DNA from: Ulva prolifera
Lineage: Eukaryota; Chlorophyta; Ulvophyceae; Ulvales; Ulvaceae
Assembly: GCA_023078555.1 (NCBI GenBank)
Contig: CM041200.1
Span: 620,001-684,000 of the forward strand
DNA: 64,000 bases
Direction: 5' to 3'
The notes beneath the pieces were generated by a model that saw only the letters and a list, made by a program, of their open reading frames with translations, had not been told where the DNA came from and searched no databases. Numbering within the stretch: the first letter of the stretch is position 1; the number at the start of each line of letters is the position of its first letter. Shown one piece after another: positions 29,230 to 40,722 of this stretch. The translations under genes and the position numbers were made by a program.

Positions 29230-30468
29230 TGATCACATTGTGTACAACTCGATCGGTAATTCAAAAGCTATGCGTGTGCGACCGTCCACATGGCTGGACA
29301 AGTCGCCACGCATATAAGAAGAGGTGTTAATTGTGCCAGCATGCGCTAGCGTGAGAGATATCTCACAACAGAGGATCTCCCACCGTAATCCTAACTGTTC
29401 GTGTGCATATATATTGAGATGCACACTATGATCTGTAACCATTGTTCATGCTGTTTCACGGTATTAGCTGTCTCCTCCTAGTATTCCTCGGTTCCACCTC
29501 TGTGTGCAGCAGGTGTGGAATACTAGGTTTCCGGACATGACCACTGATGGTCTGCGTGTCTTGACCTGCACCGACATGTTTCCTGACATGTTATCGGTTA
29601 ATGCTTGCGTCTTGTCTATTGCGGTCTTGTTCAGGAAGCCGTTGGCCAAAGTCTGTGCGCAGACACGGCAAACTGTTTTGCCGGCGCCTAGGCTCCGGCC
29701 ACAAGCGCGAGGATCATTTACCTGTCTCATAGATTATTGGTGTTAGATGCAATGCGAGATGTATACTGCAATGATTAGTGCTGGGAAAAGCGAATGCGTA
29801 GGATCTTTTTCAACCTGTCGGCTTGCGAGCCACCTATCAGTCTAGTTGCTGAGTGCGGCGAAGAATCGTTTCTCCTACTGCAGGACGTCTAACGTCGATC
29901 TCCCAGTCGAGAACCATAACCAGAATCCTCTGTTCGAGGAAGGTGCAGACGATGCTGAACATCAGCTCCCTATCTACGAAATGCCCGTGGGCATGCAGCT
30001 TCAAGGCGGGCACATCATCCCGTTGCCGAATCCTTCCTAGTCTGGGCCGAGCAATCAGTAGGTGCCACCTGATTCCAATGTTGTGAACAGTGCTTATAAC
30101 ACTAGATCTTTCATCACACTTCAGACTCTGACCGAAGCACTGCGTGCATCTCGTGGTCGTAGCGAGCTTAACTTGACGAAGGGAAATTGCCTGAATGGAA
30201 CGTTAAGACTGAAACCTTCGTTGCGTACGAGCACAAGATCGTGTTGTGGTTAGGGCAATTCGGGTTAGATCATTTATTGCAGAGCGCACCGTCTGCTGAC
30301 GAACTACGTGTCCACACTAGAGGAAGAACTCAAGTCTCTATGTCCTTGCCGAACGCGGATAGGACGACTGTCTATCGCATGTCACATTTATGTGAAGCAG
30401 GGGCCTATTTGACTGCAAAATATAGGCCTAGCACTGAAGCTGAAATTCACAGACTATGGAGTCGTTTC
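29230..30468 (+). mobile_element. Old copia copy, 5' part with broken gag
   Basis: The diverged LTR ends at 29,588 (CTGACA, then the primer-like TGTTATCGG). Its recognisable half starts near 29,395; the outer border at about 29,230 is a guess. The leader and gag N-terminal region follow, broken by stops and frameshifts (gag-like pieces at 29,846-30,040 and 30,187-30,468). The gag stops at the motif H-R-L-W-S-R-F, where a younger LTR begins. Divergence from copia-1 is clearly higher than for the other copies. Confidence 0.8.
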
Positions 30469-30814
30469 TGTCACAATGCATGAGCCTGCGGGCAGCAGTG
30501 TGGTGACAGGTGCACCCATGCACGGACGATCCACGGATCCAGTGCAGGGGTAAGCCGCCAGCCAAGATTGTCTCGATGTAGTGAGAGAGATCCCACGAGG
30601 GTTTCCCGACGTAACCTTGAGTGTTCAGTGTGCATATAGGCATGTGCACACTGAGATCTGTAACCATTCTTCTCACTGTTTCCCGGTGCTAGCACTCCCT
30701 TACAACGTTCCTCGGTTCTACCTCTGTGCGCAGCAGGTATGGAACGCTGGTTGCCCTGCCCTGACCTGACTTAAGACTGCGCGTCTGACCTGACGATAGA
30801 ACTCATTTCTGACA
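30469..30814 (+). repeat. 5' LTR of copia-3
   Basis: 346 bp, same family as copia-1 but clearly diverged (for example CACCCATGCACGGACGATCC instead of CATCCATGCACGATC). Confidence 0.92.
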
Positions 30815-31121
30815 TGGTATCGGTGAATGTTAGCGTTATGTCTGCTTATCGTCTTGTTCAGGAAGCCGTCGACCAATGTCTGTGCGCAGACACGGCGGGC
30901 ATTCCACTGTTCTGCCGGCGCTCAGACTGCGGTCAAAAGCGCAGGCATCATTTAGCTTTCTCGTAGTATATTGTTGTTAGACACAATTCGAGAAGCTTGT
31001 TTTAATGATCAGCGCTGAGAAAAGCGAACGCGTCCGCTTATTTTTCTCAACCTTTCGGCTTGGGAGCCATCCCTCCGGTTAGTTGCTGCGCGCAACAAAC
31101 AACCGTCTGTCCTAATGCAGT

Positions 31122-34100
31122 ATGTCTCTTTCTAATGCCAACTCCAACGCCAACTCTCCTCGCGAGGAGAGGCGTGACGATGCTGACCAGCAGCCTCTCG
31201 TCGACAGGGACGCTGACCAGCAGCTCCCTGACGGAGAACAGCCCGCGGGTATGTTGCTCCGGGGCGGACAAATTGTCCGGCCACGACCCTCTTCCCACAC
31301 TGGGCAGAGCAGCTAGCAGGTGCCTTTTTCCTCTCATGTTGTTGACGATCACGGTCACACTGAGTCATACATCACGCTCGAGACGTTGACCGAAGCGCTG
31401 CGTGCATCTCGGGGACGTAGCGAGCCTGACTTGACCAAAGGAAAACTCCCTGAATAGAATTTTAAGACTGAAAGTTTCGTTGCGTACGAACAGAAAGTCT
31501 TTTTGTGGTTAGGCCAATTTGAGTTAGATCATCTGTTGCAGCGCGCACCGTCTGCGGACGAACAGCGTGTTCATGCTAGGGCGAGGACACATGTCCTGAT
31601 GTCTTTGCCTGACGCGGATAGGACGACTGTCTATCGCATGTCACACCTGTGTGAAGCATGGTCTTACTTGACTGCAAAGTATAGGCCTAGCACTGAAGCC
31701 GAGATCCACAGACTGTGGAGTCGGTTCAATTCTTTGTCACAACACAATAAAGATGTCGCGACATATTGTGGTGATGTGATGAGTGTTTACACTCAACTGG
31801 AGGCACTAGGTGCCGATGTGGGCCAGCGATGGCTTCGTTTGAAACTGTTAGAGGTGGGGGAGGAGTTCAACGCTGTGCGCGGCGAAGTCCAACACTCCTC
31901 CCCTCATGTGATCATATCACGTTTGACTGAGCATGCTGACTTGCTCAAACAACAGCGGCAGCTGCAGGCTAGGTCTGGGGCGCCCGCGGGCAAACCAGGC
32001 CATGGCTGGCGCAAGCAGCACCGTGGTGATGGCCCTGTGGTCGCCGCTCTCGCGGCCGGCCAGGCTCCTCGCGAGGAGACCAGGACCTGTTTCTTCTGCA
32101 AGAAGAAGGGACATTTGCATGCGAACTGCCCCCAACGCAAACAGGCTGCGGCCAAAGATGTTTGCACTATAGAGATGCCTGCCAAGTATCCTCAACCAGA
32201 CGCGTCTCTGCCATGGAACATTATTGTCGATAGTGGTTCGGACATGCATATAGTAGGAAATCGCGAAATTTTCACTGAGTACGGTCCGTGTCAGAAAGTT
32301 GCCAATCTCGCGGGACCAGGGCAGCTTTCTATCATGGGCAGGGGAACCATTCAGGTGAACCTGGGTACTTATGTGGACAAGCATGGGAACAAGCATCCGC
32401 TGAATGTGGAAATCCCTGGTGTTTACTATGCGCCTGAATGTCAGTACAACCTGCTCAACACAATGGGTCTTAGACATGAGCAGATGTTCCTAGATACGCG
32501 TAGAAATGTGTTGTATGTTCCTGGTCTGGGTGATATGGCTACCGACGTAGAGGATGACGTCAAATATCAGGAACTAGATGTGGATGGTCACCCTGTCTTT
32601 GCGTTTAAAATGGCAGTAGAGACCAAACCAATTCTCGTCGGTGCGCCTGTCAATAGGGGGGTAGTCTGGTCTAACCAGAGCAGTCCGACCTCAGTTGTTG
32701 AGGATCAACAGCAGTGGCATCATGTGGCGGTCGCGGCCATTGACCTGCAGCGACCCAATGCTGGGGGAGCTGAGGTCCCGCATGATGCATACTTGCTGGA
32801 ACCTGCTTTTCTAGCACACTTGTCTTTTCACCAGTCTAATTGGGTTCTCAAGCGCATGCAATCCAACAGTGAATTCTATGGTCATTTGAATTTGGATGTC
32901 GATTCCGAGCCACTAGGAAATCGGTGTCACGGCTGCAGAATTGGCAAAGTGCCTGCGGGTAACTTCTCTGCCAATGATCGTGAGCTCATGGGTCAGGCCA
33001 AGTGGCCTGGTGAGCAACTGCACGCCGATTTAGCTGGTCCTGTCTCTCCAGTAGGAATTGGTGGTGTGAAATATGTTTTGTTTGTGATGTGTGCCTTTAC
33101 CCGGTATACTTTCGTGGTCGGTCTGCGCAAAAAGAGTGAGGCTGCGGCCATGATCTCTTATATTATTGAACGCATTCGGGTGAATGTGATGAAGCCAGGT
33201 GAACCGGGTGTGCGCATCCTACACACCGACAAAGGAGGAGAGTTCATGGTCGAGGCCTTAAAACTCTATCTCCAGCGTCGTGGCATCACTCACCGCTTGA
33301 CCCCCACAGCTGCTCATCGCTGTAACGGCATGACTGAGCGGAGGATCGGAGTGGCCTTTCAGTCACTCCGTGCCGTGCTGCTCGCGAGCGGCCTGCCTCT
33401 GTTCCTGTGGATCGAATGCCTCGCCAGTGTTGTCCATGGTCACAATCTCACGCCGTCGTCGGCACTGTACCATGACAAATTGGCGAGCATCCTCAAGTCC
33501 CTGAAAGGTCAGCATGCTGTCAACGCATCTGCGGATGTGGACGAAGCTGAGAAGAACTTGGGGAAGGGCGAGCGCATGAAAAAGGCCGAGCGCGATAAGT
33601 TGAGGGATGAGGAAAAACGCAAGTACAAGTTGCTTGCGACGACAGAGTTAGACGAGTTTTTAGTGCGGTCTTGTGATAAGGATATCATTCCTTATATGTC
33701 TTTTTTCAGAGACACCTCCGTTGAGGTGTTCCAAGATCTGCTGCGGCAGCAGCGTCCGTGTGGGGTTGAGGTGTATGCATATCCCAGGGACGACAAGCTG
33801 CGGAAGTTGTCCCCGCGGGGTGTCCATGCATACTGGGTCGGGGCTGGGCTGGGCCCCAGCATGCAGCGTGTGTACGCCCAGGATGTTCCTGGTTGTAGGG
33901 TTTTTGTCGTGCGCCAGGTCATGTGCACTGCGGATCAGATGATCCGCCACGTACGCAAGTACGATGCGTCCGCCGTTGTGGACAAGCGGGAGCCTAAGGA
34001 GTTTGCGAACTCCTATACGGTTGCCTTCGAGGGGGACAATGAGGGTGAGCGTGTGACTGATGCTGATGTCCCTCCTTTCGCGGCAGATCACACGTATGAC

Positions 34101-36375
34101 GGGGGAGTGTTGCGTCGTCTGCGTGACCAGCTTCACACCCCCCCTGGTCATGGTAGGGTTCCTGTCATGGAAATGACATTCCGGCAGGATAACCCTGAGC
34201 CCAGTCCTGCTGTGTACTCTCCACGATTTGGAGCTGGCTCCTCTGCGGAGATCATCCGACGTGACCCTGCTCGGGCCACACCGGAAATGGCCAGATCAGC
34301 TTTGCATCGCACGCGTGCGACATCCAGAGCTGCTACTCACCCCGACGTCCCTGTCCCCCCGCGTGTGCGCGGCGAAGTGCATCACCCTGTCGCTCTCCCG
34401 CACAGCGCAGTATGTTGTCACGCGCAATGCTGTGTTACACGACCCTGGTGTGGAAGCTGCGTTCCCTGTTCAAGTGTCTGTCAGTGCGTCTGACGATGAC
34501 ATGGACGGCGCTAGTCCCGGCATCTATGATGATGACGATGAACAGCGCATGGACTACACCGTCTCAGATGATGAACGGGCTGCGGCCCATCAGAATCTAG
34601 AGGCTCAGCGGGTCCGTTCCGGAAGTAATTCGGCAGCGGCCTCAGCATCAGTTGTAGCTGCTATTGATGTTTCAGCTTTCGATCAGGACACATCAGCCGC
34701 GGCTGACTGTGGAGTGTCCTGTGCAGGCCTGAAGCCTCAGCATGTGGAGTCTGGTGAGCAGCAGAATGCTCAGCGTCGTGGGTCGCGCAGAGCAGCTGCC
34801 GCCAGGAAGCAGAAGCCCTCCGACCCTGATATGCCTTCTTTGAAGGAAGCACTCGCGAGTGCTGACAGGGATGCATGGCTGCGTGCCATGCAGAAGGAGG
34901 TAGATGCACTAGGTGAGCACGGAACCTTCGGGTTGTGCTATCTGCCTGCGGGCAAACGGGCTATCTCGGGCAAATGGGTGCTTAAGATTAAGCGTGGGCC
35001 TGCGGGGGAGATTCAGCGCTTTAAGGCACGTTATGTAGCGCGCGGTTTTTCTCAGGTAGAAGGGATTGACTTCTTTGAGACTTGGTCTCCTGTTGGTAGT
35101 TATGCGACACTGCGTGTGTTGCTGTCAGTTGCTGCTCAGGAAGATTTAGAGATTAGGCATATAGACATTCAGTGCGCTTTTCTGAATGGTGAGTTAGAAG
35201 AAGAAGTGTTCGTTGAACAGCCCCCGTTCTTCACTGACGGGACAGCACATGTGTGGAGATTGCATAAAACCTTGTATGGCCTGAAGCAAGCTGCTCGCGA
35301 GTGGCATAAAGCTTTAATAAAGGTCTTAGCTGAGATGGGATTTGTGTGCGCACAAAGTGATCCCGGACTGTATGTCAGAACATCCGGTCGCTGTTTTATT
35401 TTCTTGTGGGTCGATGACTTGTTCATTTTTAGCAGCTCTGCGGGACTGCAAGAACTTGTCAACGTCATTCTCACGAAATTCGAAGGCAGAGACCTGGGTG
35501 AACTTGCATGGGCACTTGGCACAGAGATCATGCGTGATCGCAAGGCCAAAACAATCATCATGACACAACGAAATAAAATTCACAACTTGCTTGAAAAGTA
35601 CAGTATGTCTGACTGTCGCAAGTCTCCCACTCCCTTAGTGCCGCGGCAACAACTAAGGAGTGCAAAAGAGCATCCTGACCTGGAAAAAGCCAGTGCTGCT
35701 GAGCATTCCAGGTTCATGAGTGCTGTAGGAAGTATCCAGTATATTGCAGGAGTGACACGACCTGACCTGAGCTATGTGGCACATGCCCTGGCCCGGCACA
35801 TGTCTAGTAGTCTGAAGGAACATTGGTCTGCCGTGCAACATGTTCTGAGATACCTGCAGTCCACAAAGAATTTAGGAATAAAATTTATAGGCTCTGAGGG
35901 ACACGGGTGTTTACTAGAGGCTGTTTCAGATGCAGATTTTGCGAACTCTGCTGATCTGAAAAGCGTATCTGGTATGGTTATTCGGGTGTATGGGAACTGT
36001 GTTCTCTGGCGCTCGAAGAAGCAGAGTATAGTGGCTGGGGACACAACAGAGGCTGAACTCATTGCGATGAGTGCAATAGCCAACGAGTTGATGTGGGTGA
36101 AGCAGTTGCTTCTCGATTTGAAACTCGTCCCGCATAAGCCGACTCTGTGGGGTGACAATAAGAGTGCCAATATCTTGGCTGTGAATGCTGTGTCCACTGA
36201 CAGATCCAAGCACATTCGTGTGCGGCACTTGCGAGTGCGGGAATATGTCCAGATGGATGAACTTAAGGTAGCATGGGTAGGCACGGTTGATCAGTTAGCG
36301 GATGTGTTTACTAAAGTGCTGCCCGGACCTGCTTTGCTAGAGGTTCGTAATAAACTCCAGCTAGTGGAGACGTAG
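31122..36375 (+). pseudogene. Copia gag-pol, inactivated (copia-3)
   Basis: Homologous to the 4,263-9,806 polyprotein over its length, but broken. A TAG replaces a Gln codon near 31,313, a second TAG replaces a Trp codon near 31,456, and a frameshift lies near 34,385-34,400 in the linker after integrase. Two long open pieces remain: 31,503-34,493 (gag knuckle, protease D-S-G, integrase) and the frame to 36,375 (RT with V-D-D, RNase H). The linker before RT is also shorter by roughly 85 residues than in copia-1. Both stop mutations are C-to-T or G-to-A changes. Confidence 0.92.
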
Positions 36376-36392
36376 CAAGGTTTATGGGGGAG

Positions 36393-36559
36393 TGTCACAA
36401 TGCATGAGCCTGCGGGCAGCAGTGTGGTGACAGGTGCACCCATGCACGGACGATCCGCGGATCCAGTGCAGGGGTAAGCCGCCAGCCAAGATTGTCTCGA
36501 TGTAATGAGAGAGATCCCACGAGGGTTTCTCGCCGTAACCTTGAGTGTTCAGTGTGCAT
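36393..36559 (+). repeat. Truncated 3' LTR of copia-3
   Basis: First 167 bp of the LTR after the GGGGGAG tract. It matches the 5' LTR nearly perfectly over this length and then breaks off. Confidence 0.88.
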
Positions 36560-36984
36560 TGTGGCAGCCCGGTCTTGCTCTAAAGGATGTTCGTCATAAA
36601 CTCCAGCTAGTGGAGAAGTAGCAGGGTTTATGGGGGAGTGTCACAATGCATTAGGCCAGCAGTGTGGTGACAGGGGCGCCCATGCACGACCGATCCGCGG
36701 ATCCAGTTCAGGGGTAAGCCGCCAGAGGGATTATCCCGGTGTAGCGAGGGAGATCCTGGTGTGGATCTCGCGCCGTAATCTTGACATATTTGTGTGCATA
36801 TATTGATGTGCACACTGTGATCTGCAACCATTCTCGTTACTGTTTCACGATATTAGCACTCTCCTCCTAGCATCTCCTCGGGTATACCTCTGTGGGCAGA
36901 AGGTACGGGATGTTGGCTACCTGACCTGACTTGCGTTAAGACTGCGCGTCTGGCCTGCATAAGATAGCGTTTCTAATAGCGTCA
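36560..36984 (+). mobile_element. Old copia 3' end: pol tail, polypurine tract and LTR
   Basis: The last codons of copia RNase H (to TAG at 36,619-36,621), a GGGGGAG tract and a diverged LTR (36,639 to about 36,984). The LTR lacks a few bases of the conserved CATGAGCCTGCGGG segment. It may be the other half of the old copy at 29,230-30,468. Confidence 0.8.
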
Positions 36985-37353
36985 ATGATCATGCCAGCCA
37001 GTCTACGTATGCGTCTCCGTGCTGCATTGGAGTGACAGAAGATGATACATGCCAAATCCCAATGCCCACAGAAGATTGCCAGATTTCGCGGGATGCTGCA
37101 CCCTGATCCGTACAGATATCAACGAGCAGCGCGACTCCACAGTTCCATAGAGCTATCAGCAGCGAGGACAGCACAAAGCAGGGATGGGCCTGGGCACATA
37201 TATTCCAAGTGTTTTGCTGTGATCGACACAATTACCTTTGGTCGATTGGGGCGCTTCGGTTCCAGTCATTCCACTATGTGCAGCATTGTTACCCTTGTCT
37301 TTCAGGTCTGTCGTTTCTGTACGCTCGCTAGAGCGCCCATCTCCTTGCGCTAC
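36985..37353. other. Spacer in the copia cluster, no gene seen
   Basis: The first bases after the old LTR (GTCAATGATCATG) resemble the copia leader (ATCGATGATCG). No frame or other match was recognised after that. Confidence 0.35.
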
Positions 37354-37447
37354 CTGATCAGGCATCACGCAAGTACGATGTGTCTGCTGTGGTGGTGAAG
37401 CGGCAGCCCGAGGAGTTTGCGGCCTCCTATACTGTCGCCTTCGGCCG
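37354..37447 (+). repeat. Copia internal fragment (integrase C-terminal region)
   Basis: GCAAGTACGATGTGTC... through GAGGAGTTTGCGGCCTCC matches copia-3 at about 33,940-34,030, just after integrase. It is an isolated 94-bp remnant. Confidence 0.75.
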
Positions 37448-37903
37448 CTGAAATCTTCGAGTTCCAGAGGTGTTACACCTCTGAGGCTTGTCAGTTTCAC
37501 AGGGCTATCCTGCTGTAACGCTGTGATTCCAGAAGGATGCCAAAATACTTTTTTGCTCGCTTCGCTGATTATATGCTCGCTAAGCTCACGCTATCTGAAC
37601 ATCCCGCTCACTTGGCTCGCGTGGTACAATTTCCAGTGGGCAAGCCCGCTGCTATATCCATCCGCAGCCCGCTGGCATCTGCTTTATCAGCCTGTTTTCA
37701 GCAGGCGAGATCGCTGCCTCAAACTCACCCATGGAGGGATTTTCTGGCGAAAGCTGTGTTTCAGCGGGAGATCCGGCGAGATGTAGAGCTCTGCAATGCT
37801 CCTTCTCAATATGCCACGCATCGAAGCTTTACTGCCTCCGCGCATCGCTCTGTGTGTAAATGCAGTTACAAAGGACAGCGGCTTGGCATGGATTCGTTTT
37901 TCG
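37448..37903. other. Unassigned region with one open frame
   Basis: A plus-strand frame from 37,537 has mixed composition (F-F-A-R-F-A-D-Y-M-L-A-K) and runs to 38,046 through the LINE tail that lies on the other strand. That overlap argues against a real gene. It may be part of a transposon; family unknown. Confidence 0.25.
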
Positions 37904-38015
37904 GAATCCACTCGCAAATCCATTCACTCATTCATGGCACTAGGCCGGGCACGAGCGCGTACCACAGCCCTGCCGGTGATTCCAGCCAAAGATTGAAGCC
38001 CCGCACGGAGCACAT
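37904..38015 (-). mobile_element. LINE 3' end fragment, copy 1
   Basis: The minus strand encodes a C-terminus (R-A-G-L-Q-S-L-A-G-I, then R-A-R-A-R-P-S-A-M-N-E, stop at 37,924-37,926) nearly identical to the end of the LINE remnant at 39.3 kb. Both copies end with a GCGAGTGGATTCC sequence after the stop. Confidence 0.7.
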
Positions 38016-39309
38016 ACGTAAGCCTGAAAAAGCGGTGCATCAATGAGGCATTTATTCCCGGTACATCTGAATATATGGAACATGTTTCGGAACATCATAC
38101 ATTTGAGACACATGCAAATCAGAAACATGAAGCTACCAGCCAGCAAAGTATAAATATCAACATTTAGCCTGTTGCAAATGATTTGCAACAGCTTTAGGCA
38201 TATTGTGACAAGGTTTTAGTCGTGTTGGCCCAGAGGGGGCTACTGCAGGGGGTCTGCATGTTTTTTGAATTTCTCCAAACGGAGCTCAATGACATGGTGT
38301 GTTACTGCAATTGACACAATGTGATGAGAAATCAGATCAGCACAAGATTGGTATCACTGAAAAGCACAGAACAATCGCTTGCATTGTTGCAAAACAACGC
38401 AACTGAATAATCTTTATGGAAGCAGCTGTGGGCTTGTGTAGCCACCTCAATATGTGCAGCCCACTGCGCAGACCTGTGCACACCAATGCCCCCACAAAGC
38501 ACCGAATTGAGTCAGTATATCGTAGAGCAAAGCTCAGGGAGTGGAGGTTGCCATACGTGGCTATTCGTTGGTCAAACGACTGGTGTTTGATCAGGCTGGT
38601 TGTGAATCTGAGACCCTTGCGACACTGACACCTTGCAAGAAGCATGCCTGTCTTGCCCAGCCGTAGCCACACTGTCTAGAAGCAGAGCAGCCCCATCCAC
38701 TACTGTAGAATGGAATGTGGCACGGCTCAAGGAAGCTTGGCGAGGATGTTATAGCTGTGTGAGCAATGCTGCTTTCGTGCTGCTAATCGTGCATGTCTCA
38801 ACAACATGTATGCAACATTTGGTGCTCTTATTGTCTGTTATGCCTAGCGAGAGTTTTCAAGATGCCGCGTTGCGCAGGGACAAACAGCTCGCATGCGTGC
38901 AACACTCAATTTCGCAGTACCGTTGTGTACCGTACATGAACCGGAAATTTTAATTGAATTTGATGTGGCTCGAGGCCTCGGTAGCGCTGTTACGTTCATA
39001 TCAGCGCTCGCAGACTGAAAAGCGTAACGCGCACACTGCAACTTGAGCGCCGCGCGCGCTGTAAACGAACTTTGGAATACCGCAACCTCATAAATCTGAA
39101 GAACATTCCGAGCATCGGAACATTGTCCCTCCAATATGTACCGGACGGCGGTACATTAGAGGACTCCCAAATGTTCCTTATGTACCGCACTTTGCCAATG
39201 TACCGGTATCGTACCGCATAAACTTGTAGCGGTATACGTAGTTGTATACAACCGGTAAACGTAGTTGGATACAAAGGACAGAGGCCGGGCATCGGGCCAT
39301 TGTTAGGAA
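38016..39309. other. Intergenic region, no gene seen
   Basis: No supported coding frame. Near 39,130-39,260 there are several short GTACCGG/CCGGTA-type motifs, nothing I can name. Confidence 0.35.
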
Positions 39310-40200
39310 TCCACTCGCAATTTCGAGTCGCAATTTCGACTCGCAAACCTGCTCACTTGTTCATGGCACTAGGCCGGGCACGCGCGCGCCCCACAGCCCT
39401 GCCGGGGATCCCAGCCAACGATTGAAGCCCCGCACGGAGCACAATAGCATTCCCTTTGCACAACGCCACACTCAACCGGCGCAGAGCATTCGTCACAAAC
39501 AAACCACGATGCGCAACACCACACTGAGACGCAACCTCCGCCAGCCGATTCAAGTGATCCATAGCAGGCTGTCCGAAGCGACCGTGCGTCTCATGCGACA
39601 ACGTCACGGAGCTATATGCATCAGGGTCGTACCAACGATAAGCGTTGCGTTTCCGCACGTCCCGCGTCACCGCAGCATCCCCGTCCTCCGGGCCGCCCGG
39701 CCCCGGGCCGCCCGGCCGCAATAGGTATCAGCACAGGGGTTCACAATCGACACATCCCCTATGCACAAAGGGTCATCAAGCGGGACAAACATGATGTCCA
39801 CACCTTCTCGTGGACCATCGCCACGAGCACCTCCTCCAGCCCCTCCTCCCGCGAGGCAGCGCCGCAGCGCTGCCGCGCGGCGGCCTGCACCCAGACCCCA
39901 TCGCACCCCGGCCACCTTGCACCACCGTCGCCACCGCAGCCTGCACGGCGTCCGGCGAGGGTGGCCCCACATGGGAGATGTGCCCAGCACCCGGAGCAGC
40001 CGCCGGTGCTTGGCGCCGCAGCCGCGCTCGTGGCCAGCAGCGGTGGCGGGGCCGCAGGCGGCGGCCCCGTGGGCGACGTTGTCGCGCGAGAAGAGGCCCG
40101 CAACTTGGGAGGTGGGCTGTGGCGCGTCAGGGGGGGGGGGGGGGGGGGGGGCGGTCGGGGCCGTCGGGGCCGTCGGGCCAGCACGCAGAGTGTGTAAATT
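39310..40200 (-). mobile_element. Non-LTR (LINE) retrotransposon remnant, C-terminal region, copy 2
   Basis: The minus strand reads a GC-rich coding remnant in two frames with a shift near 39,700. The upstream part holds V-D-I-M-F-V-P-L-D-D-P and D-V-S-I-V-N-P. The downstream part has R-D-V-R-K-R-N-A-Y, then E-T-H-G-R-F-G-Q-P-A-M and A-L-R-R-L-S-V-A-L-C-K-G-N-A, ending at 39,353. From memory, such a pattern recurs at the C-terminus of reverse transcriptases of LINEs in algae and protists. RT catalytic motifs are not present, so this is a 5'-truncated, frameshifted copy. A 22-base G run (40,130-40,151) falls in a Pro-coding stretch at its upstream edge. Confidence 0.55.
40130..40151. repeat. 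Poly-G homopolymer, 22 bases
   Basis: Uninterrupted run of 22 G, followed by repeated CGGTCGGGGCCGTCGGG units. Confidence 0.95.
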
Positions 40201-40536
40201 CATGCATGCACGATTCTTCGTTGATGGAAGGAAATTGGGCTGGGGCAGGGTAATGGTGCCCATATGTGTCCATATACGGGACGCGAGGGTGGTGCGCGGT
40301 ACGCATTTTTCGATCGGCGCTGGCCAGGGGAGCGCAGGCCACAATTATAGTCTCACCAGCTCAGACAATCGGACCAGCGCATGCGCTTCGGGGCCATGAG
40401 CAAATACATAGCAGCTGTCATAGGCCCAGCTCAGAGTCCATGACAAGGACCGTCCATGGCCATTGTCTAGCTCCATTAAACCCAGAACTAATCAGCATAC
40501 ACGAAAGGCATGTCGGAGCTCCGAGGTACTTCGATG
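40201..40536. other. Intergenic region, no gene seen
   Basis: No coding frame or repeat boundary I can support. Confidence 0.35.
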
Positions 40537-40552
40537 CACCGCATCGCCACGC
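40537..40552. repeat. Target duplication of SINE-like element B, left copy
   Basis: Exact 16-bp repeat CACCGCATCGCCACGC, also at 40,707-40,722. Confidence 0.85.
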
Positions 40553-40706
40553 GCCACGCACCACGCACCTGTGTCTTTTGCTAAGCCGGTGCGGGGGGTT
40601 TTCTTTTTTTGGCGTGGTGGGTGTCGCGTGCGTGGGTGCCTGTGTGTTGCTTCGTCTGTTTGCTTCTTTCGCGGTGCTGCCCGCCTTGCTGCCTTTGTCC
40701 TTGTAA
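40553..40706 (+). mobile_element. SINE-like GT-rich element B
   Basis: 154-bp insertion bordered by exact 16-bp repeats. Its 3' half (GGTGGGTGTCGCGTGCGTGG ... CTGCCCGCCTTGCTGCCTTTGTCCTTGTAA) matches the end of A1 in the PDI intron. As with A1, the duplication begins with CAC directly after TTGTAA. It is shorter than A1, consistent with 5' truncation. Confidence 0.75.
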
Positions 40707-40722
40707 CACCGCATCGCCACGC
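40707..40722. repeat. Target duplication of SINE-like element B, right copy
   Basis: CACCGCATCGCCACGC, identical to 40,537-40,552. Confidence 0.85.

Larger units (their letters stand above)
30469..36559 (+). mobile_element. Decayed copia element, copia-3, with truncated 3' LTR
   Basis: The 5' LTR is 30,469-30,814 (346 bp, TGTCACAATG...CTGACA), followed by TGGTATCGG. Internal gag-pol covers 31,122-36,375, then polypurine tract and the first 167 bp of the 3' LTR (36,393-36,559). The 3' LTR breaks off after GTGTGCAT and is joined to the tail of another copia copy. Its left end abuts an old gag fragment. A complete 5-bp target duplication cannot be shown, so nested insertion followed by deletion, or unequal recombination between copies, are both possible. 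Confidence 0.9.

Noticed and set aside
39667-40399. Long GC-rich frames on both strands at 39.7-40.4 kb as an Arg/Pro-rich host protein.
   Set aside because: The minus-strand frame contains LINE C-terminal motifs; the plus frames are shadows of GC-rich codons and a G run.
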